Of a DNA stretch of 64,000 nucleotides, positions 8,650 through 17,656 are shown in pieces; the first letter of the stretch is position 1; every line of letters begins with the position of its first letter. Position numbers and translations under genes: made by a program. Source of the DNA: Calothrix sp. NIES-4105 (GTDB lineage Bacteria > Cyanobacteriota > Cyanobacteriia > Cyanobacteriales > Nostocaceae); contig NZ_AP018290.1 of the NCBI RefSeq assembly GCF_002368415.1, positions 6,461,614 through 6,525,613 on the forward strand, written 5' to 3'. The notes beneath the pieces were generated by a model, which ran no database searches, was not told where the DNA came from, and saw only the letters and a list, made by a program, of their open reading frames with translations.

Positions 8650-9486
8650 TTAAGAGCCTGAGTTACGTGTCTGTACTACCTGTCTAACAAATTCCACACT
8701 TGTATCAAGTGCTTGAGCTATTTGTTCTGGAGTTAAACCTATAGCTAGTAAGCGAGATATTGATTGTTTGACTTTCTGTTCGACTTCTTCCTTAACTTCT
8801 TGCCTGACTTCTTCCTTAACTTCTTCCTTAACTTCTTCCTTAACTTCCTGGTAAAATGTTGTTTTCCTCAAGTCGCTTTTTCTAAACATTGCTTTTAACT
8901 CCTCCTTCTTTATCTTAGGCAGTTTATACACTAAAATTGTTCCAATCAAATCCAGTAGTTGCTGCTGTTGGGGTTTTGAAAGACCCTGTTGTTTAGTTCT
9001 CGCAATTAACTCCTTGGCTTGTTGTTTAGCGATTTTTTGATTTTCGATGATTAACTTTATAGTAGCAATTCCAATCGGTAACGAAGCAGCATCACCCAAA
9101 TCTTCAAGGTAGATACGAGTAATTCGCCCACTGTCAAAGAATTCACGGTAGTGCTTCGTATCTGCGACATCTAAACTCTTCCTAGGGTATATAACTACAC
9201 CATACCAATCATTTTTAGTTTTGTTCTGACGTAAGTATAAATTAACTTCTGAAATTAACCGCGAGTAGATTTGCTTATCCTGTTGAAACTGCACCTCTAT
9301 AAAATAAATTGGTTTGTCTCTACCCCTTTTCGGGATAAAAACACCGTCTATACGGAATGCAGTTTGCTTGACTTCAATAGATTTAAAGTTGTATGCACTG
9401 GCAGTTGTAGATGCATCGCCGATGAGTTCAAAGAAAACGTTTGGAAATTCTTTGAACAAGCGATAAAAAATGCTGTCTGTTTGCAC
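8650..9486 (-). CDS. DUF2887 / Rpn-family PD-(D/E)XK nuclease-like protein
   Basis: A 278-residue protein starting at GTG (9486). The core has FYRLFKEFPNVFFELIG, then FRIDGVFIP and IYFIEVQFQQDKQIYSRL, giving the spaced Asp and Glu-x-Gln expected of the PD-(D/E)XK fold in Rpn/DUF2887 proteins (putative recombination-promoting nucleases). The C-terminal part has a charged repeat (KEEVKEEVKEEVRQEVKEEV) and ends in a helix-turn-helix-like RLLAIGLTPEQIAQALDTS. Two partial copies follow downstream. Such genes are often strain-specific. Confidence 0.8.
   Translation of the reverse strand: MQTDSIFYRLFKEFPNVFFELIGDASTTASAYNFKSIEVKQTAFRIDGVFIPKRGRDKPIYFIEVQFQQDKQIYSRLISEVNLYLRQNKTKNDWYGVVIYPRKSLDVADTKHYREFFDSGRITRIYLEDLGDAASLPIGIATIKLIIENQKIAKQQAKELIARTKQQGLSKPQQQQLLDLIGTILVYKLPKIKKEELKAMFRKSDLRKTTFYQEVKEEVKEEVKEEVRQEVKEEVEQKVKQSISRLLAIGLTPEQIAQALDTSVEFVRQVVQTRNSGS
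8781..8851. repeat. 12-15 bp tandem repeats encoding the KEEV coiled coil
   Basis: Units like ACTTCTTCCTTA repeat about five times within the DUF2887 coding region. The two decayed copies have fewer units, so the number of repeats varies between copies. In-frame slippage here would change coiled-coil length without breaking the frame. Confidence 0.7.
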
Positions 9487-9603
9487 GCTAAATTATTTGT
9501 TTGTAAAACTTTATAAACTGGGTCTTTGAGAACTAGTAGCTAAATTCTACGAACAAATAATATTGCACATGAACTTTATAATACAAATAATCTATACAAT
9601 TCT

Positions 9604-9672
9604 TTAAAAACCGTTGATACCGTAACCTGAAAGATATAACACCAGTAAATCTTCTTTTTTGGGGAAACTTTA
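9604..9672 (-). pseudogene. Relic of a second caspase-like gene
   Basis: Translated on the minus strand this reads KKEDLLVLYLSGYGINGF and then a stop. It matches KKEDLLLLYFSGHGIIDD around the catalytic His of the intact caspase gene nearby, with the active His changed to Tyr. DNA identity is also clear (CTTCTTTTTT, CAGTAAATCTTC). Only about 20 codons remain, so confidence is moderate. The rest of 9487-9833 shows nothing else. Confidence 0.5.
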
Positions 9673-9833
9673 GAAGAATGTACTGCCAAGTATGACAATT
9701 TTGCCAAAAATACCGCTCAAAAAGCCTACCCCTGAAAGCCTCCGGTGCCAGGTATCGGATTTGTGAAATGCTGATTATTGCGTGAGGAAGGTTTCTGTAA
9801 TAAATCTTTAAGAAATTCTGAAAGCTTTAAATG

Positions 9834-11426
9834 TTACACTTTACAAGTCTCGACGCGAGAGAAGAGAGACAAACAAAATTCCTGCAGGTCATTAAATGGA
9901 AGGTGTCCCCTAGGTGCTGAGGTATCAAAAATTACATTAACTCCTAAATATTTATCTAAAATTACATTTTCCTTTCCAAAATGGTTATTTATCATCCATC
10001 CGACTTTCTCTGCTAATTTTATCCAGGCTTCTTCATTATACTTGCCGTCTGCTTTACCGCCGACACTCAAGTAAATTTCTTTTTGAATGCTGAAGCCAAA
10101 TTTCCCATTACTATATTTTACCCAAAGGGTGTTAATTGTACAGAGGTCTTTGCAAGGAAAGTTTAAAAATTCTTCAGAACGAATCCAGTCACCTTTTTGT
10201 CTATCCACTGCCTGAAGCATTAACAGCCAAGTTTCATCATTTGCTTCTTCCCATTTACCAGCCTTTAGCAAGTTACGTAGTTTAGTGTAGTTTATTCCTT
10301 TTTCAGAACTGAGATTATCTTCTTCGAGTTGTTGTTGATTGATGATTACGGAAGTTGTTTGAGGAAGTAATCGTTCGTGTATTTCTTTAATATCCTCATC
10401 GCGCAAACCTAGAAATTGCTGATAATCTTTTAAATCATTTACTGACCGTAACGAAAGTTGATTCTCTTGTTCTAAAGTTTCGACAAGGGTTTGTTCGTAC
10501 TCTTCCAACTTGCGCTGATATTCACGATAGGGTTGTAAAACTTCGGCTTCAATTGCTTGTGCTTCTTGTGCGTTTAATCCAAATTGCAGCGCTAAAGCAT
10601 TTAGCATTCGACGAGCAGGAATTGTAAATTTACCCTGATATGCGCGTAATTCGACTTCCTTGCGATATTTGAGTTTCGGGTCTTCTTTTGGTGATTTTGC
10701 CAGCAAAATTTTATATCCTTCTTTGACAGGATAAAATTCTGGTGTCATTGCTGGAGAAGTTTCTGTCACCTTGCGATGAACAAAATCATGTAGTTCTTCG
10801 ACTGATATCCATCCGTCGTTATCTTGGTCAGCAATGCCTTTCTCTATTCCTTCGATAAGAAAATGTGTGTATAGCGATAATTCAAATCCTTCATGTTCAA
10901 ACGCATACTGAGTAGAATTAGAAGCAGTGAGAATTGCTCGACCTTCGCCTCCTAATTGATTACTGACATTTATATTCCCAGCATCTTTTGCGTTTAAACC
11001 TTTAGTAAAAGCTGCACTAAAACAGCAGTCAAGAATAACAACTTGGCGCCTTGACCTGCTATTTTGCATTTGCTGATGCACAAAGCTGGCAGCAACAGCA
11101 GTTGGAGAAATTAATTTGCCTTCGTGCTTGCGAGTTGAACGAGTTGAAAAGTAAAACTGACTAATATCATCAATAATGCCGTGACCCGAAAAATATAGAA
11201 GTAGCAAATCTTCTTTTTTCTTATTAGCAAAAAAATTGAAGATGGCTTCCTCAGCTTCTTGTCGCTGCTGATTTTTCAATACAACTATGTCCTCTGCAAC
11301 AAACCCGCCTATTTCTGGCTGCTGCAAGACACGCTGCATTGCCTCCACATCTTTGGCTGCTCCAGGCAAAGGATTTAACCCAGGTTCATATTCGCTAACT
11401 CCAATTAATAAGGCGTATTTTGCCAT
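9834..11426 (-). CDS. Caspase-like protease (peptidase C14) with EF-hand and C-terminal GUN4-like domain
   Basis: The 530-residue product starts as a metacaspase-like domain (MAKYALLIGVSEYEP). His82 sits in YFSGHG and Cys135 in VVILDCCFSA, the expected catalytic dyad. Residues 200-211 (DQDNDGWISVEE) form a canonical EF-hand loop with Asp at 1, 3 and 5, Gly at 6 and Glu at 12, suggesting calcium control. A charged linker follows (about 265-375). Residues about 378-515 match the GUN4 domain (LRNLLKAGKWEEANDET, DWIRSEEFLNFPC, LWVKYSNGKFGFSIQ). GUN4 domains bind tetrapyrroles in chlorophyll synthesis, so a porphyrin or light-stress sensor is possible (inference). It lies 86 bases after the small upstream gene, likely in one operon. 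Confidence 0.85.
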   Translation of the reverse strand: MAKYALLIGVSEYEPGLNPLPGAAKDVEAMQRVLQQPEIGGFVAEDIVVLKNQQRQEAEEAIFNFFANKKKEDLLLLYFSGHGIIDDISQFYFSTRSTRKHEGKLISPTAVAASFVHQQMQNSRSRRQVVILDCCFSAAFTKGLNAKDAGNINVSNQLGGEGRAILTASNSTQYAFEHEGFELSLYTHFLIEGIEKGIADQDNDGWISVEELHDFVHRKVTETSPAMTPEFYPVKEGYKILLAKSPKEDPKLKYRKEVELRAYQGKFTIPARRMLNALALQFGLNAQEAQAIEAEVLQPYREYQRKLEEYEQTLVETLEQENQLSLRSVNDLKDYQQFLGLRDEDIKEIHERLLPQTTSVIINQQQLEEDNLSSEKGINYTKLRNLLKAGKWEEANDETWLLMLQAVDRQKGDWIRSEEFLNFPCKDLCTINTLWVKYSNGKFGFSIQKEIYLSVGGKADGKYNEEAWIKLAEKVGWMINNHFGKENVILDKYLGVNVIFDTSAPRGHLPFNDLQEFCLSLFSRVETCKV

Positions 11427-11512
11427 TGGTTATAATAAATGCAAAATTACATTTTTACAATAATTCATTTTGTAGAGCGGATTATATGCTCTGCCTGTAC
11501 TTATATATATGT

Positions 11513-11896
11513 CTATTGTTTATTAATAAATTCCTCTGCTTGCTGCTTAATATACTCAAACTCTTCTTTACTGCTGGCTTCGATTTCTAATTCTCTACCA
11601 TCAGCGGCTTTAATTTTCAACTTCATTGGTTTATTCCCCAAACGGTCAGAGACAAACCCAAATAGTTTTTTTAGGTTTGCTGGGCTAACTTCTGCCATCA
11701 GAAATCCCGCCAAAATTCCCCCGAATGATTTGTTTCCTGCGGGTGGGTTAGGGTCAAGAAGAGGTTCTGCTGCTTCAACTTCATCAAGTTCTCTGATTTC
11801 TTGAAGCAACCTTTGAGCTTGTTCGTTTTTCTCTTCGTCGTCTAAGTCAGGGTCGTTGAAACCAATTATAAGTTTTACGTTTGATACATCAGCCAT
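11513..11896 (-). CDS. Small effector-associated protein, EACC1-like
   Basis: A 127-residue acidic protein. The N-terminus (VKLIIGFNDPDLDDEEKNEQ) leads to a ferredoxin-like alpha/beta half with RLLQEIRELDEVEAAEPL. It ends in MKLKIKAADGRELEIEASS and a helix EEFEYIKQQAEEFI. This pattern recalls the effector-associated constant component (EACC1) family found beside caspase and other peptidase effectors in NTP-dependent conflict systems. I name it from memory of the pattern, so the family label is tentative. The position directly upstream of the caspase gene supports it. No membrane segment is sure; GGILAGFLMAEV is mildly hydrophobic. Confidence 0.6.
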   Translation of the reverse strand: MADVSNVKLIIGFNDPDLDDEEKNEQAQRLLQEIRELDEVEAAEPLLDPNPPAGNKSFGGILAGFLMAEVSPANLKKLFGFVSDRLGNKPMKLKIKAADGRELEIEASSKEEFEYIKQQAEEFINKQ

Positions 11897-12247
11897 AATC
11901 GCAACTCAAGATGAAAGCGTAGTACAGAAAAATACAAGTAGTTTTTAGCCTACCTTATTTATACCAGCTATGACTTGGGCTTTTCCGGAAATCTACTATT
12001 ACTTTTTTGTTATAGTTGTTCCAAATATATCTAGTTCAGTGGCTTGTAATAATTCTTCCTTTGTGCCACGCCACTGCGCTCAACGTTCCCCACCCCCGCA
12101 CGCTCCTTGGCTCCTTTGTAGTTCATTTTTCTTCTCTCTATGTCTCTGTGTCTCTGTGGTAAAAAAAATAAATCACTGCACAGGTTACTAATTTTACCTG
12201 TTTGCTTGGGTATCTCGCCTGACCACTGCACATCTGAGACAGATGTG
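11897..12247. other. Intergenic region with low-complexity repeats
   Basis: No convincing gene. It holds a C/T-rich stretch with CTCTATGTCTCTGTGTCTCT near 12135, a motif often seen dispersed in cyanobacterial spacers and echoed by CACAGAGTAC near 8164 and 8597. The promoter of the EACC1-like/caspase operon should lie at its left edge, just above 11896, but no clear -35/-10 pair stood out. Confidence 0.5.
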
Positions 12248-12748
12248 CTACAAGATGTCGCTGTCTTCTTGACCGTCTCTGACTTTTAGTAATTCATCTT
12301 TGGGAATACCTAAAATACGCGCGAGTGGCGCCATTAAGCTATCTTCTATTCTGTCACCTGCGTAGATGTTGTTTAATTCGACAGGTGAAACTTTAAAGGT
12401 GTCGCAAAACTTGGTAAATTCTTTATCGCCTAAATCTAGTTGTTGCTGTCTTTCACGTAAAAAGCTTGCAATTGCAAACGTACCATACTTGGGATGTTCG
12501 CTGGTTTTTAAATATTTTTTGATTAGTTCTTTAACTTGACTACTATCACCACCAGATTGTCGAATTAAATCTGTACAAGCTTTCGTTAATGCTTTTTTCA
12601 ATAACTCGTCTTCGTTTAAGTGTTTGATTATCGTTTCCGAATATTCTTTTTTGAAAAATCCAGCTACGGCGCCTTTATAATAAACAGGCATGTAACTTTC
12701 GTGTATACCTAATTGCCAATCGATAGGTTGATTACGATTCTCGGACAT
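12248..12748 (-). CDS. Hypothetical protein with a C-terminal Xre-like helical region
   Basis: A 166-residue soluble protein that I do not recognise. Residues 1-40 contain WQLGIHESYMPVYYKGAVAGFF. The middle is helical and charged. Residues 108-160 (DKEFTKFCDTFKVSPVELNNIYAGDRIEDSLMAP..LARILGIPKDEL) look like a degenerate helix-turn-helix of the Xre/Cro type. It stands alone between AT-rich spacers. A DNA-binding or regulatory role is only a guess. Confidence 0.65.
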   Translation of the reverse strand: MSENRNQPIDWQLGIHESYMPVYYKGAVAGFFKKEYSETIIKHLNEDELLKKALTKACTDLIRQSGGDSSQVKELIKKYLKTSEHPKYGTFAIASFLRERQQQLDLGDKEFTKFCDTFKVSPVELNNIYAGDRIEDSLMAPLARILGIPKDELLKVRDGQEDSDIL

Positions 12749-13272
12749 GGCTGCACCTGTAAAACGTTAAGACTTTACCTGTTATAGCCTCTCTTGCAAA
12801 AAATGCCTATTCTTGTTAAAAGTAAATATTTATACAAAAAAATCTTTTTGACCGTAAGAACTGAATTAACTCGTTTTGAAAACCCAATCACATAATATAC
12901 CTTATTCCTTAGTGTTTTGTCTTCAGCCCTTATACCTATACTCTACATAAAATCCTTTAATTGAAGTTATTTGAAGAATCTACAAAAAGTATTAGTCTTT
13001 TTAAACGCGAAAAATCGTACTATATAAGTAATTGCATCGCTTAAAGTTCGTAAATCCCTTAATATCAAGCCAGTAAGTATTTTTACTTGGCTAACCCATA
13101 CTATACTATTTTCCATAGTACATGTAAAGTATAAAACCTGTGCAGGCGCCTCTACTCCGTAGTGTTTCTGTTTAATAGGTTTGTATCAGCATCGAAAGTA
13201 AATGGTACTAAAAAGTGTGGCAGTTTAAATATATATCTACAGTTACACGCAATATAAATAGGAATAAGGCAA
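12749..13272. other. AT-rich intergenic region, nothing recognised
   Basis: About 520 bases between divergent genes with many stops in all frames, one GGCGCC site near 13146, and no tRNA-like or strong hairpin structure seen. The promoters for the flanking genes must lie here. Confidence 0.5.
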
Positions 13273-14571
13273 TTGGAAGTACTTCTACGCTTAGAACCCA
13301 AAATACGTAATTACATGCTGACTTTATTCGCGGCAGGTTTATTATTTTGGTCGAGTATTGGAGCTAGCTTGTCAACGTTACCACTTTATATCGAGCAGTT
13401 GGGCGGCTCGAAAAGAGAAGTTGGCTTTGTGATGGGCAGTTTTGCTGTTGGTTTGTTAATATTTCGCCCTCAGTTAGGTGAACTAGCAGACCGACGTAGC
13501 CGTAAAATTGTTTTAATTATTGGCGCCTTAGTTGCAGCTATTGCACCACTAGGCTATCAAGTATTTACATCAATACCTGGGTTAATGGCATTGCGTGCGT
13601 TTCATGGAATAAGTATTGCAGCTTTTACTACCGCTTATGCAGCGCTAGTTACCGATATAGCTCCGGCTGAAAATCGTGGTGAAGTTTTGGGTTACATGAC
13701 TTTGACTGGAGCAGTTGGTTTAGCACTTGGACCTGCAATTGGTACTTATATCCAAGAAAATGCCAGCTATACATTATTATTTAACATCATTGCTATCTTA
13801 GGTTTACTCTCGCTTTTATTTGTACTGCCAATTGAAAATTTTCCTGTACTACAAAATACTGACGATACTAGTAGCGACGAAAATATTTGGCAGGTATATA
13901 GAAGTCAGAGAGTAAGAGTTCCAGCGCTGACAATGCTATTAATTGGGTCTTCTGTAGGTACGTTAAATACTTTTATTCCATTATTTATTAAATCTATACA
14001 TGTAGACTTCGATTGCGGTTTGTTTTACACAATTGCAGCGGTGTCCAGCTTAGTTTCACGATTCTTTACAGGTGGTGCTAGTGACCGAATTGGTAGAGGT
14101 TTATTTGTAACTCTTGGTTTAATTGGCTACACGCTATCGATGTTATTACTATGGCAGGCAAACAACGATTTCTCATTTATCATGTCGGCAGTACTTGAAG
14201 GCGCCGGAGGAGGTACATTTCTTTCGACAATGGATGTAGTGATAGCAGACCGTTCACTACCCCAGGAGCGCGGACGAATATTTGCTTTGTGTGTAGTAGG
14301 GTTTGACTTAGGTATTGCAATTGCAGGGCCACTTGGAGGTTCTCTTGCCGAACAAGTTGGGTACGGTAACATGTTTGGTGTTGCTGGCGCCTTGACTTTT
14401 TCAGCAGTTTTAATTTTCCTGACCTTATCAAATAAAAACCTTATCAATTCATTGCAGTTTGCTCTAGGACGCGGTATTGATGATTTTGCGTTCGCAACGG
14501 TCAAGGAACCAGTAATTGAGGTGCCTTTAGATTATCCTGCCTTAACTACCACTGGTATTGCAGCAGAGTAA
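13273..14571 (+). CDS. Major facilitator superfamily transporter
   Basis: A 432-residue protein with about 12 transmembrane helices in two halves. The MFS loop 2-3 motif appears as GELADRRSRKIVLI (about residues 72-85) and its half-repeat as GGASDRIGRGLFV (about 265-277). Motif C-like GLALGPAIGTYI supports an exporter of the drug or metabolite type. The substrate is unknown. The start is uncertain: TTG at 13273 or ATG at 13315. It acts in the cytoplasmic membrane. No functional partner is seen beside it. Confidence 0.88.
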   Translation: MEVLLRLEPKIRNYMLTLFAAGLLFWSSIGASLSTLPLYIEQLGGSKREVGFVMGSFAVGLLIFRPQLGELADRRSRKIVLIIGALVAAIAPLGYQVFTSIPGLMALRAFHGISIAAFTTAYAALVTDIAPAENRGEVLGYMTLTGAVGLALGPAIGTYIQENASYTLLFNIIAILGLLSLLFVLPIENFPVLQNTDDTSSDENIWQVYRSQRVRVPALTMLLIGSSVGTLNTFIPLFIKSIHVDFDCGLFYTIAAVSSLVSRFFTGGASDRIGRGLFVTLGLIGYTLSMLLLWQANNDFSFIMSAVLEGAGGGTFLSTMDVVIADRSLPQERGRIFALCVVGFDLGIAIAGPLGGSLAEQVGYGNMFGVAGALTFSAVLIFLTLSNKNLINSLQFALGRGIDDFAFATVKEPVIEVPLDYPALTTTGIAAE

Positions 14572-14662
14572 TTCTCTTTACCACACCAAAAAAATTTCTA
14601 GCCAAGTGCATAAATTACCCTTGATGGCACCTAATAAATAGTAGTGTTGCAATCTAATCAAG

Positions 14663-15208
14663 ATGCGTAAAATCGTAAAAGGTATTTGTACTCTTAGGCT
14701 TAGTCAGTTAAAGCATGAAGAAGGTAGAGAAAATAATAGTCATTGTAGCAGTGATTCGCAATTCCTTATGACTGAATTCGCTGCTTTATTGACTATACAT
14801 AAATCGCTGGTAAAAAGTTTACAGTTCAACCCCGCAGTTTTAGATGAAGCCAAAAAAGTCGCTTTTCTTATTGAGGAAGATTCCGGAGCGCGCGTTGAAG
14901 CTTTAGAAGACTTAGCGTCAGCTTTAGCACAAGCAGGACGTTCTTATGAAGCCAAAGAAGTGTTAACGATTGTAAAGAATTCCCCGGTTGTCAAGGCAAA
15001 GGAACTGCAAAAGTTAGCAGCAGCATTAGCGCGCGCTGGAACAGCGTATACTGAAGAAGCAATAGATGTTTTTCGTACTTGCGAAAACGTTGCACGTACA
15101 ATCAAACACAAACCAACAAGAGTAAAAGCGCTTAAAGAATTGGTAGCAACCATAATGCGGGTTGGATGTATTTACAAATCTGAGATATTACTTTTAGAAG
15201 ATAATTAG
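14663..15208 (+). CDS. Helical-repeat (TPR/ARM-like) protein
   Basis: Up to 181 residues. From residue 36 it is built of antiparallel helices of about 35 residues each: ALEDLASALAQAGRSYEAKE, then LQKLAAALARAGTAYTEEAI, then ALKELVATIMRVG. This is a TPR- or armadillo-like solenoid made for protein contacts. The start is unsure; an internal ATG at 14768 would give a more compact protein. It is convergent with the restriction gene, so not part of that system. Confidence 0.65.
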   Translation: MRKIVKGICTLRLSQLKHEEGRENNSHCSSDSQFLMTEFAALLTIHKSLVKSLQFNPAVLDEAKKVAFLIEEDSGARVEALEDLASALAQAGRSYEAKEVLTIVKNSPVVKAKELQKLAAALARAGTAYTEEAIDVFRTCENVARTIKHKPTRVKALKELVATIMRVGCIYKSEILLLEDN

Positions 15209-15229
15209 AATATATATTATAACTATCTT

Positions 15230-16156
15230 TTAAAGCTTCTGTTTAATTATTTCAGCAAGTAACCCACTCGAAGCCATATTTAGATTCAAGGTGTACTCTA
15301 TATAATTAAAAGTTTCTTCAAGAGGTTTCAAAGAAGTTTTCCAACCTAACCCATCAGTAATCCAAATAAACTTATGATTTTGTGCTGATAAAAAATCATA
15401 CAGTGTTTTATACTCACCTGCAGTCGCTTTCAATTTAGAACCACCTCCACCATAGAAATTGACTTCAATTAAATATATTAGCCCTTGATTATTAATTGCA
15501 AAGTCAAATCTTCTGCTTGATTTATCTACTTCTACTACAGTATCCCAGATTGTAAGAATCTTCTCGGCAGTAGCTTGTTTTATGTATGTAAGATTATTTG
15601 CACTACAGATTGACTTTACTAATTCTTGTACGATAATTTCCATCGTGTCTCCACCACGATTTTTTCTACCATTACTGTCGAGTCCTACTTCAATTCCTAA
15701 TACGTAATCTGGAATGCTTTTAATAGTACGATTTTCAAATAGTTCTAGTACACCAGTTTCTCTGGCAAACTCTACTGCTGCTTCAATATTTTCTGGAAAT
15801 AAAAGACTTTGATTGCTAAAATTAAAGCCTTTATATTGAAAATTAGCTTCTGTAAAGCTAGTTAATATTCTAAAGTTTTTAGTCCGACAAGCTATTAAAA
15901 GTGGAATTGTGCTGTAAATACCCGGATAGATTTGTAATAATTCTCTAAATTCTTGCTCTATATTAGCTTTTCCTATTAAATAATTAAGAGTATTTAAATG
16001 AATTTCAACGCTTTTAAAATTTAATAGTACTTTTTGCCAGTTTACAAAGTAATTCCATATTGTGATGGAATCTGTCAAAGTATTTTTTAAGTGCTTAAAT
16101 ACATCTTTGGTAGCAGCACTTCCTAAATAATCATGAAAAATCTGGCTATTTTTCAT
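15230..16156 (-). CDS. Type II restriction endonuclease, DpnII/MboI family (GATC)
   Basis: The 308-residue product fits the DpnII family in length and motifs: YPGIYSTIPLLIACR, LGIEVGLDSNGRKNRGGDTME and the PD-(D/E)XK core FDFAINNQGLIYLIEVNFYG, then GGGSKLKATAGEYK. These enzymes cut unmethylated 5'-GATC. It follows the methylase gene by 41 bases on the same strand, so both are co-transcribed and the methylase is made first. The specificity is inferred from family membership. It looks intact. Confidence 0.88.
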   Translation of the reverse strand: MKNSQIFHDYLGSAATKDVFKHLKNTLTDSITIWNYFVNWQKVLLNFKSVEIHLNTLNYLIGKANIEQEFRELLQIYPGIYSTIPLLIACRTKNFRILTSFTEANFQYKGFNFSNQSLLFPENIEAAVEFARETGVLELFENRTIKSIPDYVLGIEVGLDSNGRKNRGGDTMEIIVQELVKSICSANNLTYIKQATAEKILTIWDTVVEVDKSSRRFDFAINNQGLIYLIEVNFYGGGGSKLKATAGEYKTLYDFLSAQNHKFIWITDGLGWKTSLKPLEETFNYIEYTLNLNMASSGLLAEIIKQKL

Positions 16157-16197
16157 ACTTTGCTCGTTTGTTTGCTGGCAGATGCATCTCTATACGA

Positions 16198-17238
16198 TTA
16201 GTAATTCATAATTACTAGCTCGGTAATTTGACCGCGTTTAGATGCGTTACAGTTAATTTTACGCGCGGCTTTTACTCGCTCTATTCTATACGCATTATAC
16301 GCATCTTCAAAGAAGTTATCGTTAATATTCTCGTTTTTAGGGTCTGAGTTACTTAATAATAGTTTGGCGCCTTTTAGATGTAACTCACTAAAAAAGTCTC
16401 TCAATCTTAGTTGCTCACTGTCATGCCATACATTTTGAGAGTAACCAGTGAAATTAGCAGTGTTGCTTAGTGGACGGTAAGGAGGGTCAAAGTATACAAA
16501 TGTCTTATCATCGACAATTTCTTTACACTTTGTAAAATCTCCTAGCTCAATATGAGTATTCTGTAGCAGTAAAGATATAGCTTTCAAATTATCTACATTA
16601 CAAATTAAAGGTTTTTTATACTTCCCACAAGGAACATTAAATTCACCTTTAGAATTAACTCGGAATAAGCCGTTAAAACAAGTACGGTTTAGAAAAATAA
16701 TTTGAGCCGCGCGTTCTACCCAATTACTATTAAATACATTAAAATTAATACTCTTTCTTCGTAAGTTAAATGAATTTCTTATATAGTAAAAATATTGACT
16801 TCTCTCTATATCCGACAAAGACCAGTACTTAGATTGAATCTTTAGTAAAGCCTCAATCAATGCATAGACATCATGCTTTATAGTTTTATAGGCAAGTATC
16901 AATTCTGGATTGACATCATAAATGAAAAACTCATTGATGCTCGACTGATAGCACGAAGAAGCAAGATAGAAAAACATTGCTCCTCCTCCCACAAATGGCT
17001 CAACATATCTATTAATTGAACCATCTAATAAGCTTTGCGGCAAATAACTACTTATCTGCTCCAGAAGTTGACCTTTTCCCCCAGCCCACTTTAAAAACGG
17101 TTTTGCTGGTGCTTGGTTTGCTGATGTAAAAAAATTGTAATTAGAAGGCGCCTCAAATACACGTCGCTTCGCTACACCTTTTTGTAAAGGCAATTTTCCT
17201 ACCTTTACATCATAGTTTTTACGTACTATATAAGTCAT
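16198..17238 (-). CDS. DNA adenine methyltransferase, Dam/DpnIIA type (GATC)
   Basis: A 346-residue D12-class N6-adenine methylase. The SAM motif FLKWAGGKGQLLEQI is at about residue 48, VEPFVGGGAMFFYL follows, and the catalytic DPPYRPLS is at Asp251. RTCFNGLFRVNSKGEFNVP and LLLSNSDP are typical Dam features. It protects GATC sites from the endonuclease downstream. The first 45 residues are longer than usual and include a segment whose DNA (GTAGCGAAGCGACG) looks like a small cyanobacterial repeat captured into the coding frame; the true start may lie further in. Confidence 0.9.
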   Translation of the reverse strand: MTYIVRKNYDVKVGKLPLQKGVAKRRVFEAPSNYNFFTSANQAPAKPFLKWAGGKGQLLEQISSYLPQSLLDGSINRYVEPFVGGGAMFFYLASSCYQSSINEFFIYDVNPELILAYKTIKHDVYALIEALLKIQSKYWSLSDIERSQYFYYIRNSFNLRRKSINFNVFNSNWVERAAQIIFLNRTCFNGLFRVNSKGEFNVPCGKYKKPLICNVDNLKAISLLLQNTHIELGDFTKCKEIVDDKTFVYFDPPYRPLSNTANFTGYSQNVWHDSEQLRLRDFFSELHLKGAKLLLSNSDPKNENINDNFFEDAYNAYRIERVKAARKINCNASKRGQITELVIMNY

Positions 17239-17656
17239 TAATTTATGATGAATCCTAGTCTGGTACTATAGTACTTCAAAAATCTAAAAAAAGAATAATT
17301 GTTCTACTAAACTTTAAAGGCAAAGTTCAATAACAAAACAGTGTAATATCTTACTCGCTTTTACAACTAGGCTGTGAAAATTGAAGTAATATAGCCGCTT
17401 TGAAGTTAAAAAAAATACTTGTAGGTTGGGTGAAGGCTTTGCGTAACCCAACGTAATCTAACTTTTCGCAGGTTTAAAAAACCTCTCCCCCAACCCCGGA
17501 ACCTACGAGGAGAGGGGAGTATATTTTTCTCCGTTGCCGCACGAGTTGCCTCGCGCTCAAGCGGGGGTTAGGTTTTCCACATGACGTGAAAAGTCAGAAC
17601 ACAACAAGGAATCAACGAATATTATTGGCGCCAACACTAAAAACCTCACTCACATC
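17239..17656. other. Intergenic region with small repeats
   Basis: It contains a GTAGGTTGGGT...ACCCAAC hairpin near 17421-17450 and a C-rich repeat (CTCTCCCCCAACCCC near 17483) paired with GAGGAGAGGGGA. Both are of dispersed-repeat type. No gene is seen. Confidence 0.5.

Noticed and set aside
11439-11804. Plus-strand frame opposite the EACC1-like gene
   Set aside because: The minus-strand gene has a coherent protein and operon position; the plus frame is Ser-rich noise.
12749-13272. tRNA or riboswitch in the long spacer
   Set aside because: No cloverleaf, T-loop motif or conserved riboswitch core could be found by eye; no tRNA was seen anywhere in the window.
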